In this document: piece by piece, positions 23,228-35,192 of the stretch
Numbering within the stretch: the stretch's first letter is position 1
Layout of the letters: each line of letters begins with the position of its first letter
NCBI GenBank assembly: GCA_030280995.1
Contig: JASXTE010000017.1
Coordinates: 6,523,001 to 6,587,000 of the forward strand
Reading direction: 5' to 3'
From: Hemileia vastatrix
Taxonomy: Eukaryota; Basidiomycota; Pucciniomycetes; Pucciniales; Zaghouaniaceae
Length of the DNA: 64,000 nt
Position numbers and translations under genes: made by a program
Notes under the pieces: model-generated
Told to the model about the DNA's origin: nothing
The model's input: the letters and a program-made list of their open reading frames with translations, nothing else
Databases searched by the model: none

Positions 23228-25172
23228 TATTTATCGAAAATCGAAATAAAGAATAAAAACATAATTTTATTTACCTTTAATTATTTAAATATAGAGTATT
23301 TTCAGAATGCATTGTGGTTACTTGTGAAGGTTAGAAGATTTGAAGTTGGATTTATGAGTTTTTAGAAGGGCAAATATTGTAAAATTCTTTCATAAATATT
23401 TATTTTATAGTTTCAAATGTTGAAATCTACAAACTAATGGGATTTAAAATTATATTGAGATTTAAAATCTGTTTTCTACTCAAGTAAAATAAAATAAAAT
23501 GATGATATCAAAATTGAAATTAAGTTTAAACTTTTGATATGCTCTATCTTCAATTTTATTGATAGTGCATCAAAAATTTAATAATATTTTTTTCCTTCAT
23601 CACTTTTTACATAAAAGATAGTTTTATCATTTTATGAATTAAAGATTGCTTATATAAATTTAACATCTATGTCAACTGTTTATGACTATTAATCTATATA
23701 ATAAATTTTTTAGAAGAAAAAAAAACATCAGTATATACTGACTTTGAAATTATTCAATTTAAAATAGTTTACAGGTAGATAATGAAGGGTGATTTCATTT
23801 TTGAATATGAATTATAGAAGTCTTATTTTGTCAATTTTAATTCTTTTTGAGCTCAAATGTATCCACCGCAACTTATGTAAGAATAAAAATTATTTTTATT
23901 GAAATTTACATGAGAAAGTATGCCTATTATTCAAAATCAAACTTGCTCTAATGGTGTTTTTCAATCATTATTTCCATTCATAACAATAAAAAACATTTCA
24001 ATTTGCTGATGTTTTAGTTTTTGATATCCCCAAGTTTATATCTCAGGTGTACTATTCACAAAATTATTAAAAATATAATTTTCGAAATACATGATAAACT
24101 TGAAAGTGAGGGGGCATTAAATTTTTAAAAATGAATTCTAAATTCAGGATGGATAGTATTTTTTCTATTTTCACAAATGAACAATTTTTTGTTTCAATTA
24201 ATCCAGAAAGAAAATTTTGTTGTAAGCATATTATATTATATTTATTATGATTTTAAATACTATATTTTCAAGATTTGTGTTTAATATTTCCTGTGAAAGT
24301 TAATGTTAATGTGAATTTTAAGTAAGCTTGAAGAAATTTAATCAATAGGCATATTGGATATTTAAAATAATATTTTGCTCCAATCTTGAATCATCCTGGG
24401 CTAAAAAATATCCCAAATAAGGTTTTTGTGGGTCAATTTGGATTTAAGTAGGATAAAGTGAGGTTTAATAAAGGACAGATAAAAGGCTAAATTCATTACT
24501 AGTGACTTTTTTCTCAAAATAGTTATAAAATATGTATCATTCTGGAATCAAGCTTCAATAAAGTTGAATTGAAACAGAGATAATTTCTAGCAGCACAACA
24601 CCATATTTACAAAGGTGTAAAATACCTCAAATATTACTCATAATATAGGAAGGCAAGGAATCTACAAAATTCACATTTCAAACGAGGATTTATATTTTGA
24701 ATTTGAAATTGAGAAATGGAATATTATTTTCCAATTTAAATATCTATTAGTCATTTTACCAAAAGTTTTCAGTAATCAGATTGAATTTTGATGGTATTTT
24801 GTTGTAGATTAATCATTTTGATGAGACATTTACTCAAAATTACTGGTTTTGTTTCTAATATTCCATGTGAAATTCATTACAGATCTTTTTGAAAGTGAAT
24901 AGTTGACATATTGGATATGCAAAAGCTTATTTTAGATCAAAGTGAGATCAAAGGGAGTTTAACTGATGATCAAATTAGGATTTTACAAGGTCAAACGGTG
25001 ATCAATGTAGGTTCATCTTGAGCTCAATTTGTGACAAATCTCTGACTAAATGTAAGGCCAAACAATTTCCTACATGGTGATGATGTGTGCATAATTCAAG
25101 CATAGATTTGTGGCTAAACGGAGTTCAAGCAAGGGGTATTGCTAGCAATACCCCCCCATTTTTTCTGTGGTG
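20788..25172. mobile_element. Long non-coding element, copy 1 (right end intact)
   Basis: About 4.4 kb with no coding frame of note, matching 41197-46676 along its length at about 90 percent identity or more by eye, apart from an 80-bp stretch near 23490-23575 missing in copy 2. The right end has a perfect 20-bp palindrome GGGTATTGCTAGCAATACCC (near 25138-25157) followed by a run to CTGTGGTG at 25172. This resembles the right terminus of the 261-bp element (GCTAGC palindrome, C run, GTGGTG end). The left end is not identifiable, so 20788 is only where homology to copy 2 starts. I read it as a non-autonomous DNA element of the same broad type. Confidence 0.7.
23194..23228. repeat. TA microsatellite
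   Basis: Alternating TA run with one TG interruption inside the non-coding element; a shorter run occurs at the matching place in copy 2 (about 43616-43636). Confidence 0.8.
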
Positions 25173-25512
25173 ATATAGTCAACTTTTAAGTGAAATAAAG
25201 CGCATTTCTTGTTTTTTGCATAAAACAATGAATATAACAGCTTTAAGTGTACTTAAAAATTAGGTAGCCTTATACTTAAGGTTCTTAAGATTACCCTAAC
25301 ATATTCCAACTTAATATTAAGTACATAAGACCTATAAAAGGTGGATAAATGCGTGTATATAAGGTGTTATAATGGCATTTTTTGTGTATTATCATAATTT
25401 TACTTATGTATACTGTTTGTGTACTCTCATTTATTGTTCCTATGTATAGTTCATGTGTTTAACTTAATTTATAAGCACCTTTTACTCAGTCCTGGGGATA
25501 TACAGGCTGACA
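25173..25512 (-). repeat. 3' LTR of family D, truncated to its first 340 bp
   Basis: It matches 33277-33616 closely (about 95 percent by eye) and starts TGTCAGCC on the minus strand at 25512. The other 1.16 kb of the LTR is missing at the junction with the non-coding element. Confidence 0.85.
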
Positions 25513-25691
25513 TTTGCCCACCCAAAAAAAACAATAAAAAAATGATAAGTTATACATTTTATTTATTTATTTGTAATTTTCAAGTATTCAGAATAATTCT
25601 GTAGCATTAAAGATTAAAATTTAAAGAAATAAAACATAATAAAATATTATGAGTACTGATTTTTTAACCCCTCAGCTGGTTGAACAGAAAT

Positions 25692-28600
25692 TTATTTCTG
25701 TTTAAATTTTTTAAGAAGGGTGGATAAATTAGAAATTTCTTTTTCAGGTATCCATTTATCAAATTCATTTGATTTCCCTTTAAATCTCAGTAAATACTCA
25801 GTTCCTTTTTCTTTAGTAAGGATTCTTTTCTTGATTTTTTTTTCAATCTCTACTTTTTCCACAATTTCTTCAGGTTGCTTTTTAGGCCTTCCCCTTCTTT
25901 TTGGAAATAAGTAAGGATCATTTGCATGGTAAGGTTTCAATAATGAGATAGGGAAAACTGGATGTTTCCTATCATATGGAGCATATAATATAACTTCCAC
26001 TGCATTATTACCAACCATTTTGCTTACTACAAAAGGTACTACAAAGGGATCCTTTAATTTAACATTACCTTTTAAGTTAAAATGTAGTGTTGATATGAGG
26101 ACTTCATCTCCCTTTTTAAATTCAAATTCTTTATGAGATTTGTCCCACCTTTTCTTTTCATATTCAAATTCTTTTTGTATGCATTCTTCTGCATGCTTTC
26201 TACACATTTATTGCATATGAATAAAGCATTTAGTACCAGGGTGTATATCTAACCTTGGTAATTTATTTAAATGATTTACTGGGGTATTTGGTACGTATCC
26301 CAGCCAGAGTTCAAATGGTTTCTTCTCTATTACAGAATGAGTTGTGCTATTATAAGCAAATTCAAGGCCAGGAACTAATGTTACCCAGTCATGTGTGAAT
26401 TTCTCATTGTCTTTGTATTCTAATCCAAAGGCACAATATCTTCTGATCATGTCTTCTAGAGTTTGTATCATTCTCTCAGCCAACCCATCAGTTTGTGGAT
26501 GGTGTGCTGTAGACAATTTCAATTGACAACCTGATACTTCCATAAAAGATGTCCAGAACTCTGAAGTAAATTTAGGATCTCTGTCAGAGATTATGGCTTT
26601 GGGGAACCCAGCAGTATTTGTCATCTGAGTCCACCATAATAATTCCAAGTCTTTTGCAGAAAACTCTTTATGGGTAGGGATAAACTTACACATTTTTGTT
26701 AATCTATCCACAATTACCCAGAAAGAATTGAAACTTTCTTTTCCTGCTAATGGCAAGCCAGTTAAAAAATCCATGTTTATAATTTCCCATGGAGCTTTTG
26801 GCTGCTCTATTTGTTGTAACAACCCAGCTCTTACCAGTTAATCTTTTGGATTTCTGACAAGAGTCACATGTTTCAATGTATTTTTGTATATCTTCTTTCA
26901 TGTTTATCCACCAGGCTGTATTTTTAACTCTGGTTAATATTATGTTAAAGTCAAAATGACCAGCTAAGATGTCATCATGACAAGTACTCAACATTAACTC
27001 TTTCATAGAAGGTGGTATTAATATAACATTACTTAACTTTTTTCTGTAATATATATATCCATCTTCAATTGATAATTTACCTTTTTCCAATGCATTTTTA
27101 TACTTTGGAGGCAAGGTTTTAATTAATGCACTCATGAAGGCAATTGTTGGATCATTAAGAATGGTAGATAGTTTAGAAAAATCTTTATCAGATGAATAAT
27201 TTTCTAATAAAGTTTGCATAAATTCTTCTTCTAAATCCACTATATAAATCCCAAATATATGTATAACCTCATTTTCAGGTACATAAGCTGGGTTGTCAGC
27301 ATCATTTGGAAAAGGACTTCTAGATAATAAATCCACATTAGAATGCAATGTTCCTGCTCTGTGAGTGATTGTAATTCTTCCTCTGTACTCTTGTACAGCT
27401 AGTTGCCATCTAAACATGTGCCTATTAGGTGTTTTCATGTTTAGCAATGATTTTACTGCACTGCAATCTGTTATAAGTTCAAACTTCTGGTCTTCCAGAT
27501 AGTAATGAAGCTTCTCCAAAGCCCACACCACGGCTAAACATTCTAACTGTGTGGCACCATACCTTAATTCAGTTTTTCTTAAGGTTCTGGATATATAACA
27601 GATAACTACTTCAGATAATTTTCCATTTATTATCTGTTTTTTCTGTAAAGCAGCACCTAAACCTATGAAGCTTGCATCAGTGTACAAGATAAAAGGTAAG
27701 GTGAAATCAGGCAGTCCCAAAATTGGAACTGTCATTAAACATTCCTTTAATTTAATAAAGGCGTGTTGTCTTTCATTATTCCAAATGAAAGCCTCATTCT
27801 TCCTGATTAATGTTGTCAAAGGAGCTGCAATAGATTGGTAATTTTTTATATATTGTCTATAATATCCACACATACCTAAAAAACTTTGAATTTCTTTTAC
27901 ATTCTTAGGTATACCAATGTTTTTTATTGCTGCCACTTTATTCTGGTCAACACAAATTTGTAATCCAGATACAACATGTCCAAGTACTTTCAAAGATTGG
28001 AATCCAAATTTACATTTCTTTAATGCAATAGTCATATTGATTTCATCCATTCTTTGAAACACTCTTTTCAGGTGATTTAAATGGTCATCATATGTTTTTG
28101 GAAACACTATGATGTCATCAATATAGACCAATAGCCATCCTTCAACCATTTCCTGATGAAAAACACTATCCATCAATTTTTGGAAGACTGAAGGCGCATT
28201 CTTTGGGCCAAATGGCATTCTCACATACTTATATATACCCATATGTGTGGTTATTAATAAGTAATTTTGAGAATTTCTTTCCACAGGAATCTGGTGGTAA
28301 CCTTGGTTTCTATCAAGACAGGAAATATATTTTGCTCCTTGTAAAGTAGCATGGATAGAAGCTATCCTTGGTAGAGGGTAAATATCATCTACTGTATATG
28401 TATTCAGAGCTCTATAATCACCGCATAATCTTGCCTTATCTTTTTCATAAGAGATTAATACTGGTGAAATGACACAATACTTAGGTGTTGTGTCCACTTT
28501 TTCAACAATAACCATTTCCAACAACATTTTTATATTGTCTTCAATATCTTTCCTTTTTGCAGGAGATGCTGGGTAAGGTTTCTTTTTTAGGCTGCCAGGA

Positions 28601-28842
28601 ATATTATCCAAATCACAGCTTAGAGAGATTTTCATCTCATGGTCTTTGACCGATCCTAGTTCATTTGAACCATGAGAAAATGCCATAGGATATGATTTAA
28701 TCAATCTCAAAATATTTTCTTCTTCAATTTTTGAGAGTTGAGGACTGAAAGAGGCCTTTTGGATTTCATTTTCCAATTTGACCGCTTCATTGGTGTTTCT
28801 TCCACCTTGCAGTTGTTCTTCTCTAGGGGAAATGGCATACAC
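25692..28842 (-). pseudogene. pol: Pol of family D: reverse transcriptase, RNase H, integrase, chromodomain
   Basis: Reads in the same frame as Gag-Pro upstream. Reverse transcriptase has ARLCGDYRALNTY and the catalytic VYIDDIIVF (about residue 240). RNase H has LYTDASFIGLG and YGATQLECLAVVWALEKL. Integrase has the HHCC zinc site (CHDDILAGH .. CDSCQKS), then the core with NMDFLTGLP, ISDRDPKFTSEF and HHPQTDGLAERM giving D, D and E. The C terminus (LTKEKGTEYLLRFKGK, WIPEKEISNL) is a chromodomain, which in this group directs integration to marked chromatin. Damage is light: one missing base near 26839 shifts frame between the zinc site and core, and a TAA at 26208-26210 cuts before the C-terminal domain. 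Confidence 0.92.
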
Positions 28843-31011
28843 TTAATTCTCAGAGCATATCTTGAATTTTCTCTTGCCATTCACTCCTATGTTAAAACAA
28901 CTGGTAGCAGGATCTAGTTTAATTCCAAATTTTGTCAATAAATCATTGCCAATAATAAACCAATCACTATAATTATTATTATCCATTACTACAAATTCAC
29001 AAACTGCTCTTACATATTCATTATTATATTTAAAGAATACAGCAGTTTTGTATTTGCCAATTAGATTTAATATTGAACCAAAACCCCTCCAGTTCTTTTT
29101 CTGAACAGGTTCTAGTTTTTCCTTATACTTACTGTCAAGTTTCATTAATGTATTAATAGAAACTACACTACCTGCAGCCCCAGTGTCAAGAATGGCATTC
29201 ATTTCTCTTCCACATATAATAACAGGTGCTCTGATAGGTGTTATTTTGTAAGTATCATGAGATACATCTTTAATTATTTCAGCTTCTTCAATGGAAGTTA
29301 AATATGTATCTGTATGAGGTATAGCATCATTCAGGAACATTATATCCTGTTCTAATACAAATATCTCATTCTCATCATCACTGTAAGATATATTACTTTT
29401 ACAATCCTCACTGGATTCCATATTTTCATCTTCATGATTACTTGGTTCAGAATTCTGGGAGGTTTCAATAACATTTATTCTTTTCTTAAACGTGTGACCC
29501 TTAACCCAAGGTTCATTAAATTTATAACAGGTGTTATTCTCTTGTCTTTTAGGGACAAGGGGAGCTGAAGGTTTTTTCTTCTCCACTTGTAATTTACTTG
29601 TAGTAGGTTTTACCACGTCAACACTTTGTCTGTAATTAATATACTTGGTTTCATATTTGTGGTTTAATAATATTTCATTACATATTTTAATGAACCCAGA
29701 GGTATCTCTGATGGTTTCAGTTCTAGCTACAATAATGTCTCTAACTGATATAGGTAACTTGTATATTATCTTTTCTTTCCACTCTACATAATCCATTTTT
29801 GGATCCATGGCTTTCATGATTTTTATTAAATTCATTAAAAATACCATAGGTTTATCTCCAGCATTTGGATTAAATCTGGTCTTTTCATACAATCTTTGTT
29901 GAGTGATTCTAAATTTTGGGCCACCAAATTGCCTTTCAATTAGTGCCTTCCATTCATTCCAGGAGTAATTAATTCCCTTACTCAATACAGATTCAAACCA
30001 TAATAAGGCCACATCTGTAAATAAAGATATTAACTTTGAAGTAATTTCTTCATCAGGTAATTTGTATGAAAATTTTAAGTTATCAATTCTTTGTATGAAT
30101 TGCTGCCAATCAGATTTTGAATCTCCGTCAAAAGATGGGTACTGATCTAACTTAGGCCAGTTCTTTTGGCTAGTTTTTGCTTCCCTAACATGAGGAATAT
30201 TGAGTAATTCACCTACTTTAGAAAGATGATCATGTATTTCATCTTTTACTGATTTATTATTCTCAGAGCCCATGATACTATGTTCATTTTCCATCATTGG
30301 TGTTTCATTTGCATATTTAATGAAAATAGGTACTCTTGCTACATAAGAAGTGGTATCTTTTATTCTTTCAGTATTTTTCAACATGTTTTCTACTTCTATT
30401 TCCACTCTTTGTAACCTATCCTGTATTACTGGTACATGAGTTAGGGTGTCATTTACATTTGAAAAAGATAATTTAACACGTTCCTCAATGGTAGCCATAA
30501 TATTCTGAGAGTGTTCTAATTTATTTTCTAAATTTCTAATCTCAGATTTTAAGCCCTTATTCTCATTGACTAATTCATTATTTGAATTTTCAATAATTTT
30601 TAATCTATTGGCTGTTGCACTCAATGATTGTGTTAGCTGTAATAATACCTTTTCTGTATTATTGTTTGACTCTTTTGAGAACTCTTCCAATTTTTCAATT
30701 CTCAATAATAATTTACTTATTATCTTTTATTCCATTGGATTTTATTTTAAAAAATATTCTATTTTTTCTGTTTCCAACTCAGAAGACTCATCATTTGATT
30801 CCATTTTAATATTAATAGCATTATCCTGGTGATCAATAAAACTATCTACATTGTCTTTGTGCAAAGACAAGTTTAACATATTTTTTTCAAATGAATAATC
30901 TTTTAAATAATTATCAATTATATCCAATATTTCCTTATCAATATCATTACCTATAAGTAATTCATTGTTAGGTTGATGCAATTGATCATAAGATGTTGTA
31001 TGACTCACCAA
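28843..31011 (-). pseudogene. gag: Gag-protease of family D
   Basis: One frame runs from about 31011 to 28843. It is broken by TAA codons at 30742-30744 and 30727-30729 and ends in TAA at 28843-28845, after which pol continues in the same frame; family B has no stop at this place, so the stop is probably decay rather than a programmed signal. The N-terminal half is coiled-coil-like (LTQSLSATANRLKIIENSNN). The Gag core has WPKLDQYPSFDGDSKSDWQQ. The zinc knuckle, C-x2-C-x7-H-x-C in families A and B, here reads CYKFNEPWVKGHTF, with two cysteines replaced by phenylalanine. The protease active site is ILDTGAAGS at about residue 505 counted from 30705. Confidence 0.88.
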
Positions 31012-31350
31012 GGTCTTACCCCATTTCCCCTACCTCTCCTTGGCTTCCCCCTGTAAGGGTGACTGCTGGACCCTTGTTGAGGAGGATTGTTGTAATTTTG
31101 GGCGTACCAATCTGTAATTTTTTGGTCCTCCTCTTGGGCTGGAGGTGTTGCTATGGAATTGTTGGGTGCCAATGTTGGTGGTTGAGTCTTTATGTCCACT
31201 AGAGCTTGGTTGACTTCTCTGAAACCTTGAGCTGCTCTCTTTTCAAGATTGTTGATCTGGTCCACTATGTTGTTGACTCTTATTTTCAAGGTGTTCAGTA
31301 GGGTGGATAGGGAGTGAACTTGTTCTTGTAATTTATTTTTTGACTTCTTT
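31005..31350 (-). CDS. Small coiled-coil ORF1 of family D
   Basis: Begins around KKSKNKLQEQVHS, continues with NNIVDQINNLEKRAAQGF and a Pro/Gln-rich tail PPQQGSSSHPYRGKPRRGRG, and ends ..RPW-stop overlapping the Gag start. Families A and B have equivalents (PPQQTSSLHPYKGK in A, and a WKWDW-like block), so it is a conserved element gene. No clear ATG is seen. It may be the N-terminal part of Gag reached by frameshift or reinitiation, with a basic, possibly RNA-binding tail. Confidence 0.55.
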
Positions 31351-31572
31351 ATTTAAACCTGCTTTAAAAGCTTTTTCCTTTCCTCCAGAGACATTGGTGG
31401 AATGTTGTTGATTATGGGAGAGTCCTGGCCCTCCATTTGAATGTCCTGTAACAGGTCTTTCAGCTCTAGGTCTTAAGTTATAAGGTTTTGCCTTATTACT
31501 TACAATGTCATTTTTGTCACACATTTTCACATGGAATTTAAAAAATTGAAAGTTTAGATATGAAAACTTCAA
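31333..31572 (-). CDS. Small N-terminal ORF of family D
   Basis: About 79 codons, probably used from the internal methionine before CDKNDIV, since the first codons are hydrophobic leader-like sequence. It contains KPYNLRPRAERP, a basic motif common near the start of fungal chromovirus proteins, then a Gly/Asn/His-rich stretch. Family A has a counterpart at 54019-54174 (AYNTRSKANKN). Role unknown. Confidence 0.45.
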   Translation of the reverse strand: MKFSYLNFQFFKFHVKMCDKNDIVSNKAKPYNLRPRAERPVTGHSNGGPGLSHNQQHSTNVSGGKEKAFKAGLNKEVKK

Positions 31573-32112
31573 AAAGGAGTTTTATCAGTATTTATCAATA
31601 CCACTGAAGACAATTTTATTGCTTACTTATTGGTATGAAGTGAATCTTTAAGTGCCAAAAGTCAAATATGCTTTTTATGTGGTCACTTGATTTAACTGGT
31701 TTACAATATGTAGCCGTGTTTTTATATTTAAAAGAAAACAACTGTCAGTAAGATTCTTTCTAAATATTTAATGAATGTTACAAACCAATAAAAAGAAAAG
31801 ATTAAAAGTCCTGTTAAAAGAAAACAATTAATCAGTTTAATTGGCTTATTATCTGCAAAGATCACAAATTTAATTGGTCTATTGACAGACTCCCACTAAT
31901 AACAATTTTATGTTAAATTAGTGGTAAAATTGTTGATTCATAATCACAATTTTATTATATAACAGGGCTTCTTTTTCTGAAATCACTATATAAGTGACCC
32001 CAGCCTGTTGTAATTATCCAAATATTTCTATAGGGATATTATTTACGTGCACCATCTTTTGAAAATTTCACTTACTGGATTATAACAGAATTCTTGAGGA
32101 AAGGTCCCCAAT
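31573..32112 (-). promoter_or_regulatory. Leader and candidate primer-binding site of family D
   Basis: Directly inside the 5' LTR (minus sense) the sequence is AT then TGGGGACCTTTCC, closely matching AT then TGGGGGTCTTTCC in family A at 53512-53526. TGG two bases from the LTR fits a tRNA-primed site; the tRNA is not assigned. The rest is untranslated leader. Confidence 0.5.
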
Positions 32113-33616
32113 TGTCAGGCTGAGGTCAAGTACAAAGACGTGAACTAGCTTAAATGGTAAGTTGTCTAGAAGATTTTAATGGTCCTATATGAATACTGTA
32201 ATACTAATCCAATAAGTAGTAAAATATAATCAAAATTAAAGGTCTCAGTAATATAATTCTCACTATTTTTATATATGGCTTACAATCTTTGTAGTTGGTA
32301 GAAAAATAGATTTTATAATTCAGATACTATTCAAAAGTCTTATAAAAGTACTAATTGATATGTATTGTAATTTATTTGGTTATATTGGTAAATTGTAAAT
32401 GATAAAGAATGTAGAAACAAGACCCAAAAAACTCCTCCTTTTATACACACTGAGTTCCCCAATAAATCCCTTGATATACCATCCAATACACTGTTAAAGA
32501 CGCCTCAAACTCACTAATAGACCTTCCCATCAACATCCCTAGTGATCCATGACATAATTAGACAAGTAACAACCGCCAAAATCCTGTAATAATAAGGGAA
32601 ATCCATCAAAATTAAAGAAAAAGACAAAAAGAGAGTATATGCGTATAAAACAATAATATAAAAGACTAAAGGAGACTTTTTAAGGTTAATAATAGCTTAA
32701 GAATAAGGGGTACTTACTGTAGAAATGGAGGGTCTAATCCTGACATTATACTACGTGAAATTCCTATCCAAAAATAACCAAAATTGACTGAGAAGCCACC
32801 AAAAAACTTAAAACAGAGCGTGAGATGTGGGGTAACTACATTCAGTCCTTGGCAGGCGCTTGCACGGGTAAATCCTTGACTAAATTAGACAAATTTTAAG
32901 CGTGGTGATGAAATAAGATTCCAAGAATGAGGTTATTAATGAAATTAGTGCATATAAACAAGGTCAATGCACTATTAATTAAGCTAGGACACTAAATAAG
33001 CGCCTGTTGCCTATTTTAGTGTGTTTCCCCACAGTGGGTGTAGAATGTGGGGTAATTATAGTGTGAAAAAGCTAACTTTGATAAAAATGAAGCTATTCAC
33101 ATGTAAAAAAAGCAGGCAGTATGTGGCCAGTACACAGAAGCCATTTCTGGCATAAAATAAAACACCAAATTTGAAAAGTGTTATTTTTATGCTTTTAAAT
33201 AGCCAAATCAATAGTCCTAAATGAGCTCAATTGATCTGTCAAAGTGCATTTTTGATATTCTCAATTTTATAGCGCATATAGTCAACTTTTAAGTGAAATA
33301 AAGCGCATTTCTTGTTTTTTGCGTAAAACAATGAATATAACAGCTTTAAGTGTACTTAAAAATTATGTAGCCTTGTACTTAAGGCTCTTAAGATTACCCT
33401 AACATATTCCAACTTAATATTAAGTAAATAAGACCTATAAAAGGTGGATATATGCGTGTATATAAGGTGTTATATTGGCATTTTTTGTGTATTATCATAA
33501 TTTTACTTATGTATACTGTTTGTGTACTCTCATTTATTGTTCCTATGTATAGTTCATGTGTTTAACTTAATTTATAAGAAATTTTTACTCAGTCCTGGAT
33601 ATATACAGGCTGACAC
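32113..33616 (-). repeat. 5' LTR of family D, full length (1504 bp)
   Basis: Minus sense it begins TGTCAGCCTG at 33616 and ends CAGCCTGACA at 32113, giving TG..CA ends. A TATA box (TATAAAAGG, minus) lies at about 32437-32445. Its first 340 bp are repeated at the other end of the element. Confidence 0.88.
32437..32446 (-). promoter_or_regulatory. TATA box in family D LTR
   Basis: GTATAAAAGG on the minus strand about 1.17 kb into the LTR, at a position comparable to TATA-like sites in the A and B LTRs. Confidence 0.55.
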
Positions 33617-34018
33617 ACCATATGATAGAAAACATTCAGTATTTCCTATTTCTCTTATAAAACCATACCATTCTAATGATACTGCTCTATTTCCAAGAAG
33701 ATCAGGAAGGAATAAACAAAAACCTGAAGGAAAAGTTGAAAAGGCGGAAATTGAAAAGATACTTTAAAAGAGACACCTTACTAAAGAAAATGGAGTTGAG
33801 TATCTATTAAGATTTAAAAATAAATCAAGTGAATATGACCAGTGGATTCCAGAAAATGAAATCTTTGATCTTAAAAATCTCTAGAAAAAATTTAAATCAA
33901 AATAATACTGTTTATTCAGTATATGTATTATAGAAAATTTAAAAATTTTTCTATTCACTCCTTACTTTTAATTAAAATGTCTTAACATTTTTTTTATTGT
34001 TTTTTTTGGGAAAGGGAG
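33617..34018 (+). pseudogene. pol: 3' end of family A pol (chromodomain part), remnant
   Basis: Matches 59937-60331 of the complete family A copy: YDRKHSVFPISLIKPYHSND then a basic linker and a chromodomain-like end (EYLLRFKNKSSEYDQWIPEN). Stops include one after EKIL (about 33765). The left side is cut by the family D insertion. A T-rich and purine tract at 34000-34018 leads into the 3' LTR. Confidence 0.85.
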
Positions 34019-35192
34019 TGTCAGCCTAGGTATCTCCAGGATTGAAAAATTCTTATTCTTAAAATAAGATAACCTTAAGTACATTAAACTTGTATCTTAA
34101 AAATAAGGTTAAAATACTTATATATATGTTTATGATACATATATATATAATTATTACACTATTATATAACTTATAGTAGTTTAAATAGCTTATCAATAGC
34201 CTAATGATACTTATTAAGGTGTTAGTGGAGTCATAATATACTTATCTTAAGTGATATTAAGTAATTATTGACATACATAAGTTTATATGTATACATAAAT
34301 CTCATATTCAGTGAAATATGCAGTATATTATGTATATTTAGGTCTATAAGTGAGTTTTAGCCTCTTAATAGCTTATAACCTTTGTTTTTCTGCTTATTTT
34401 AGGTCATATGGACGTATTCAGTGGATTCACAACACTTAAAGAAGCATAAACATCTATTTCAGGCGCATGTACTCAGTTTGGACAACTTAATCTGTTTCCT
34501 TTGATGGATATTCACGTATTTATGGGTTGGGAGGTCATTTCTGGGTTAATATAGATGCTTGGGGATGTTATTGGCGGCTTGGACATTTAATTTGTTTCTT
34601 TATATGCTTTGGGTTTCATTTTATTGCTTTTGGATTAGTTATTTTACCTTTTTCTTTATGGTATCGGCTTTTATCTGGATTTTCTATTTATGATATGGGT
34701 CTGTGTTATCATTAATTGTGATGGAGGGTCCTCACTGGAGGTCTGGGTTTTGAATCTGCTTGAAGTGGATTCCATGGGGAGGTGATGGGCCCTCACAGTG
34801 CTGTAATACCCAGGAATAGAAGTGACATCATCCTGATTGAAGGTCTGTGCACTCCAGTGGATTTTGGTATAAATAAAGGAGGGATTTGATGGGTTATTGA
34901 TCATCACTTACTTACTACAATTCAATTAAAAATTTAAACACAATTATTATCATTCGGGAATATATTATAAATCTTTTATAAATTGATATTATCATTATAT
35001 AAGCTATAACTATATTCTATTTATCTATTTTCAATCACTAGCAGGCATTTAATCCAAGAATTGTGAGTCTTATTTGAGTATAACTATTATATTTGTCTTT
35101 CTCTGAGGTTTAATAACTAAATAATTTATAAAAAGTAGTAGGACCATTAATAAATACTATTAAATTATACTTATATACTAGATACACTGACA
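34019..35192 (+). repeat. LTR of family A (3' LTR of the remnant)
   Basis: 1174 bp from TGTCAGCC to CACTGACA. Aligns along its length with the LTRs at 44017-45192, 52336-53511 and 60332-61491. It is followed directly by a degraded Gag of another element, its insertion target. Confidence 0.9.
34868..34875 (+). promoter_or_regulatory. TATA box in family A LTR
   Basis: TATAAATA here; TATAAGTA in the other family A LTRs (44866, 53186, 61182 region), always about 850 bp into the LTR and followed by AAGGAGG or AAGGGAGG. A conserved place, so a likely core promoter. Confidence 0.6.

Larger units (their letters stand above)
25173..33616 (-). mobile_element. Ty3/Gypsy chromodomain retrotransposon, family D
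   Basis: A minus-strand element with 5' LTR at 32113-33616, a leader, small ORFs, a Gag-Pro-Pol frame and a truncated 3' LTR at 25173-25512. Gene order is Gag, protease, reverse transcriptase, RNase H, integrase, chromodomain, as in chromoviruses. A purine tract (GGGTGGGCAAA, minus sense, 25513-25523) abuts the 3' LTR, and a candidate primer site follows the 5' LTR. Its right boundary falls inside the 3' coding region of a family A copy that resumes at 33617, so it inserted there. The left flank of that target is gone: the element runs straight into the non-coding element end at 25172. It is the least damaged retroelement here besides its LTR loss. Confidence 0.9.

Noticed and set aside
28843..28845. 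Programmed stop readthrough between Gag-Pro and Pol of family D
   Set aside because: Family B continues without a stop at the matching place, and the same frame has other random stops, so decay is simpler.
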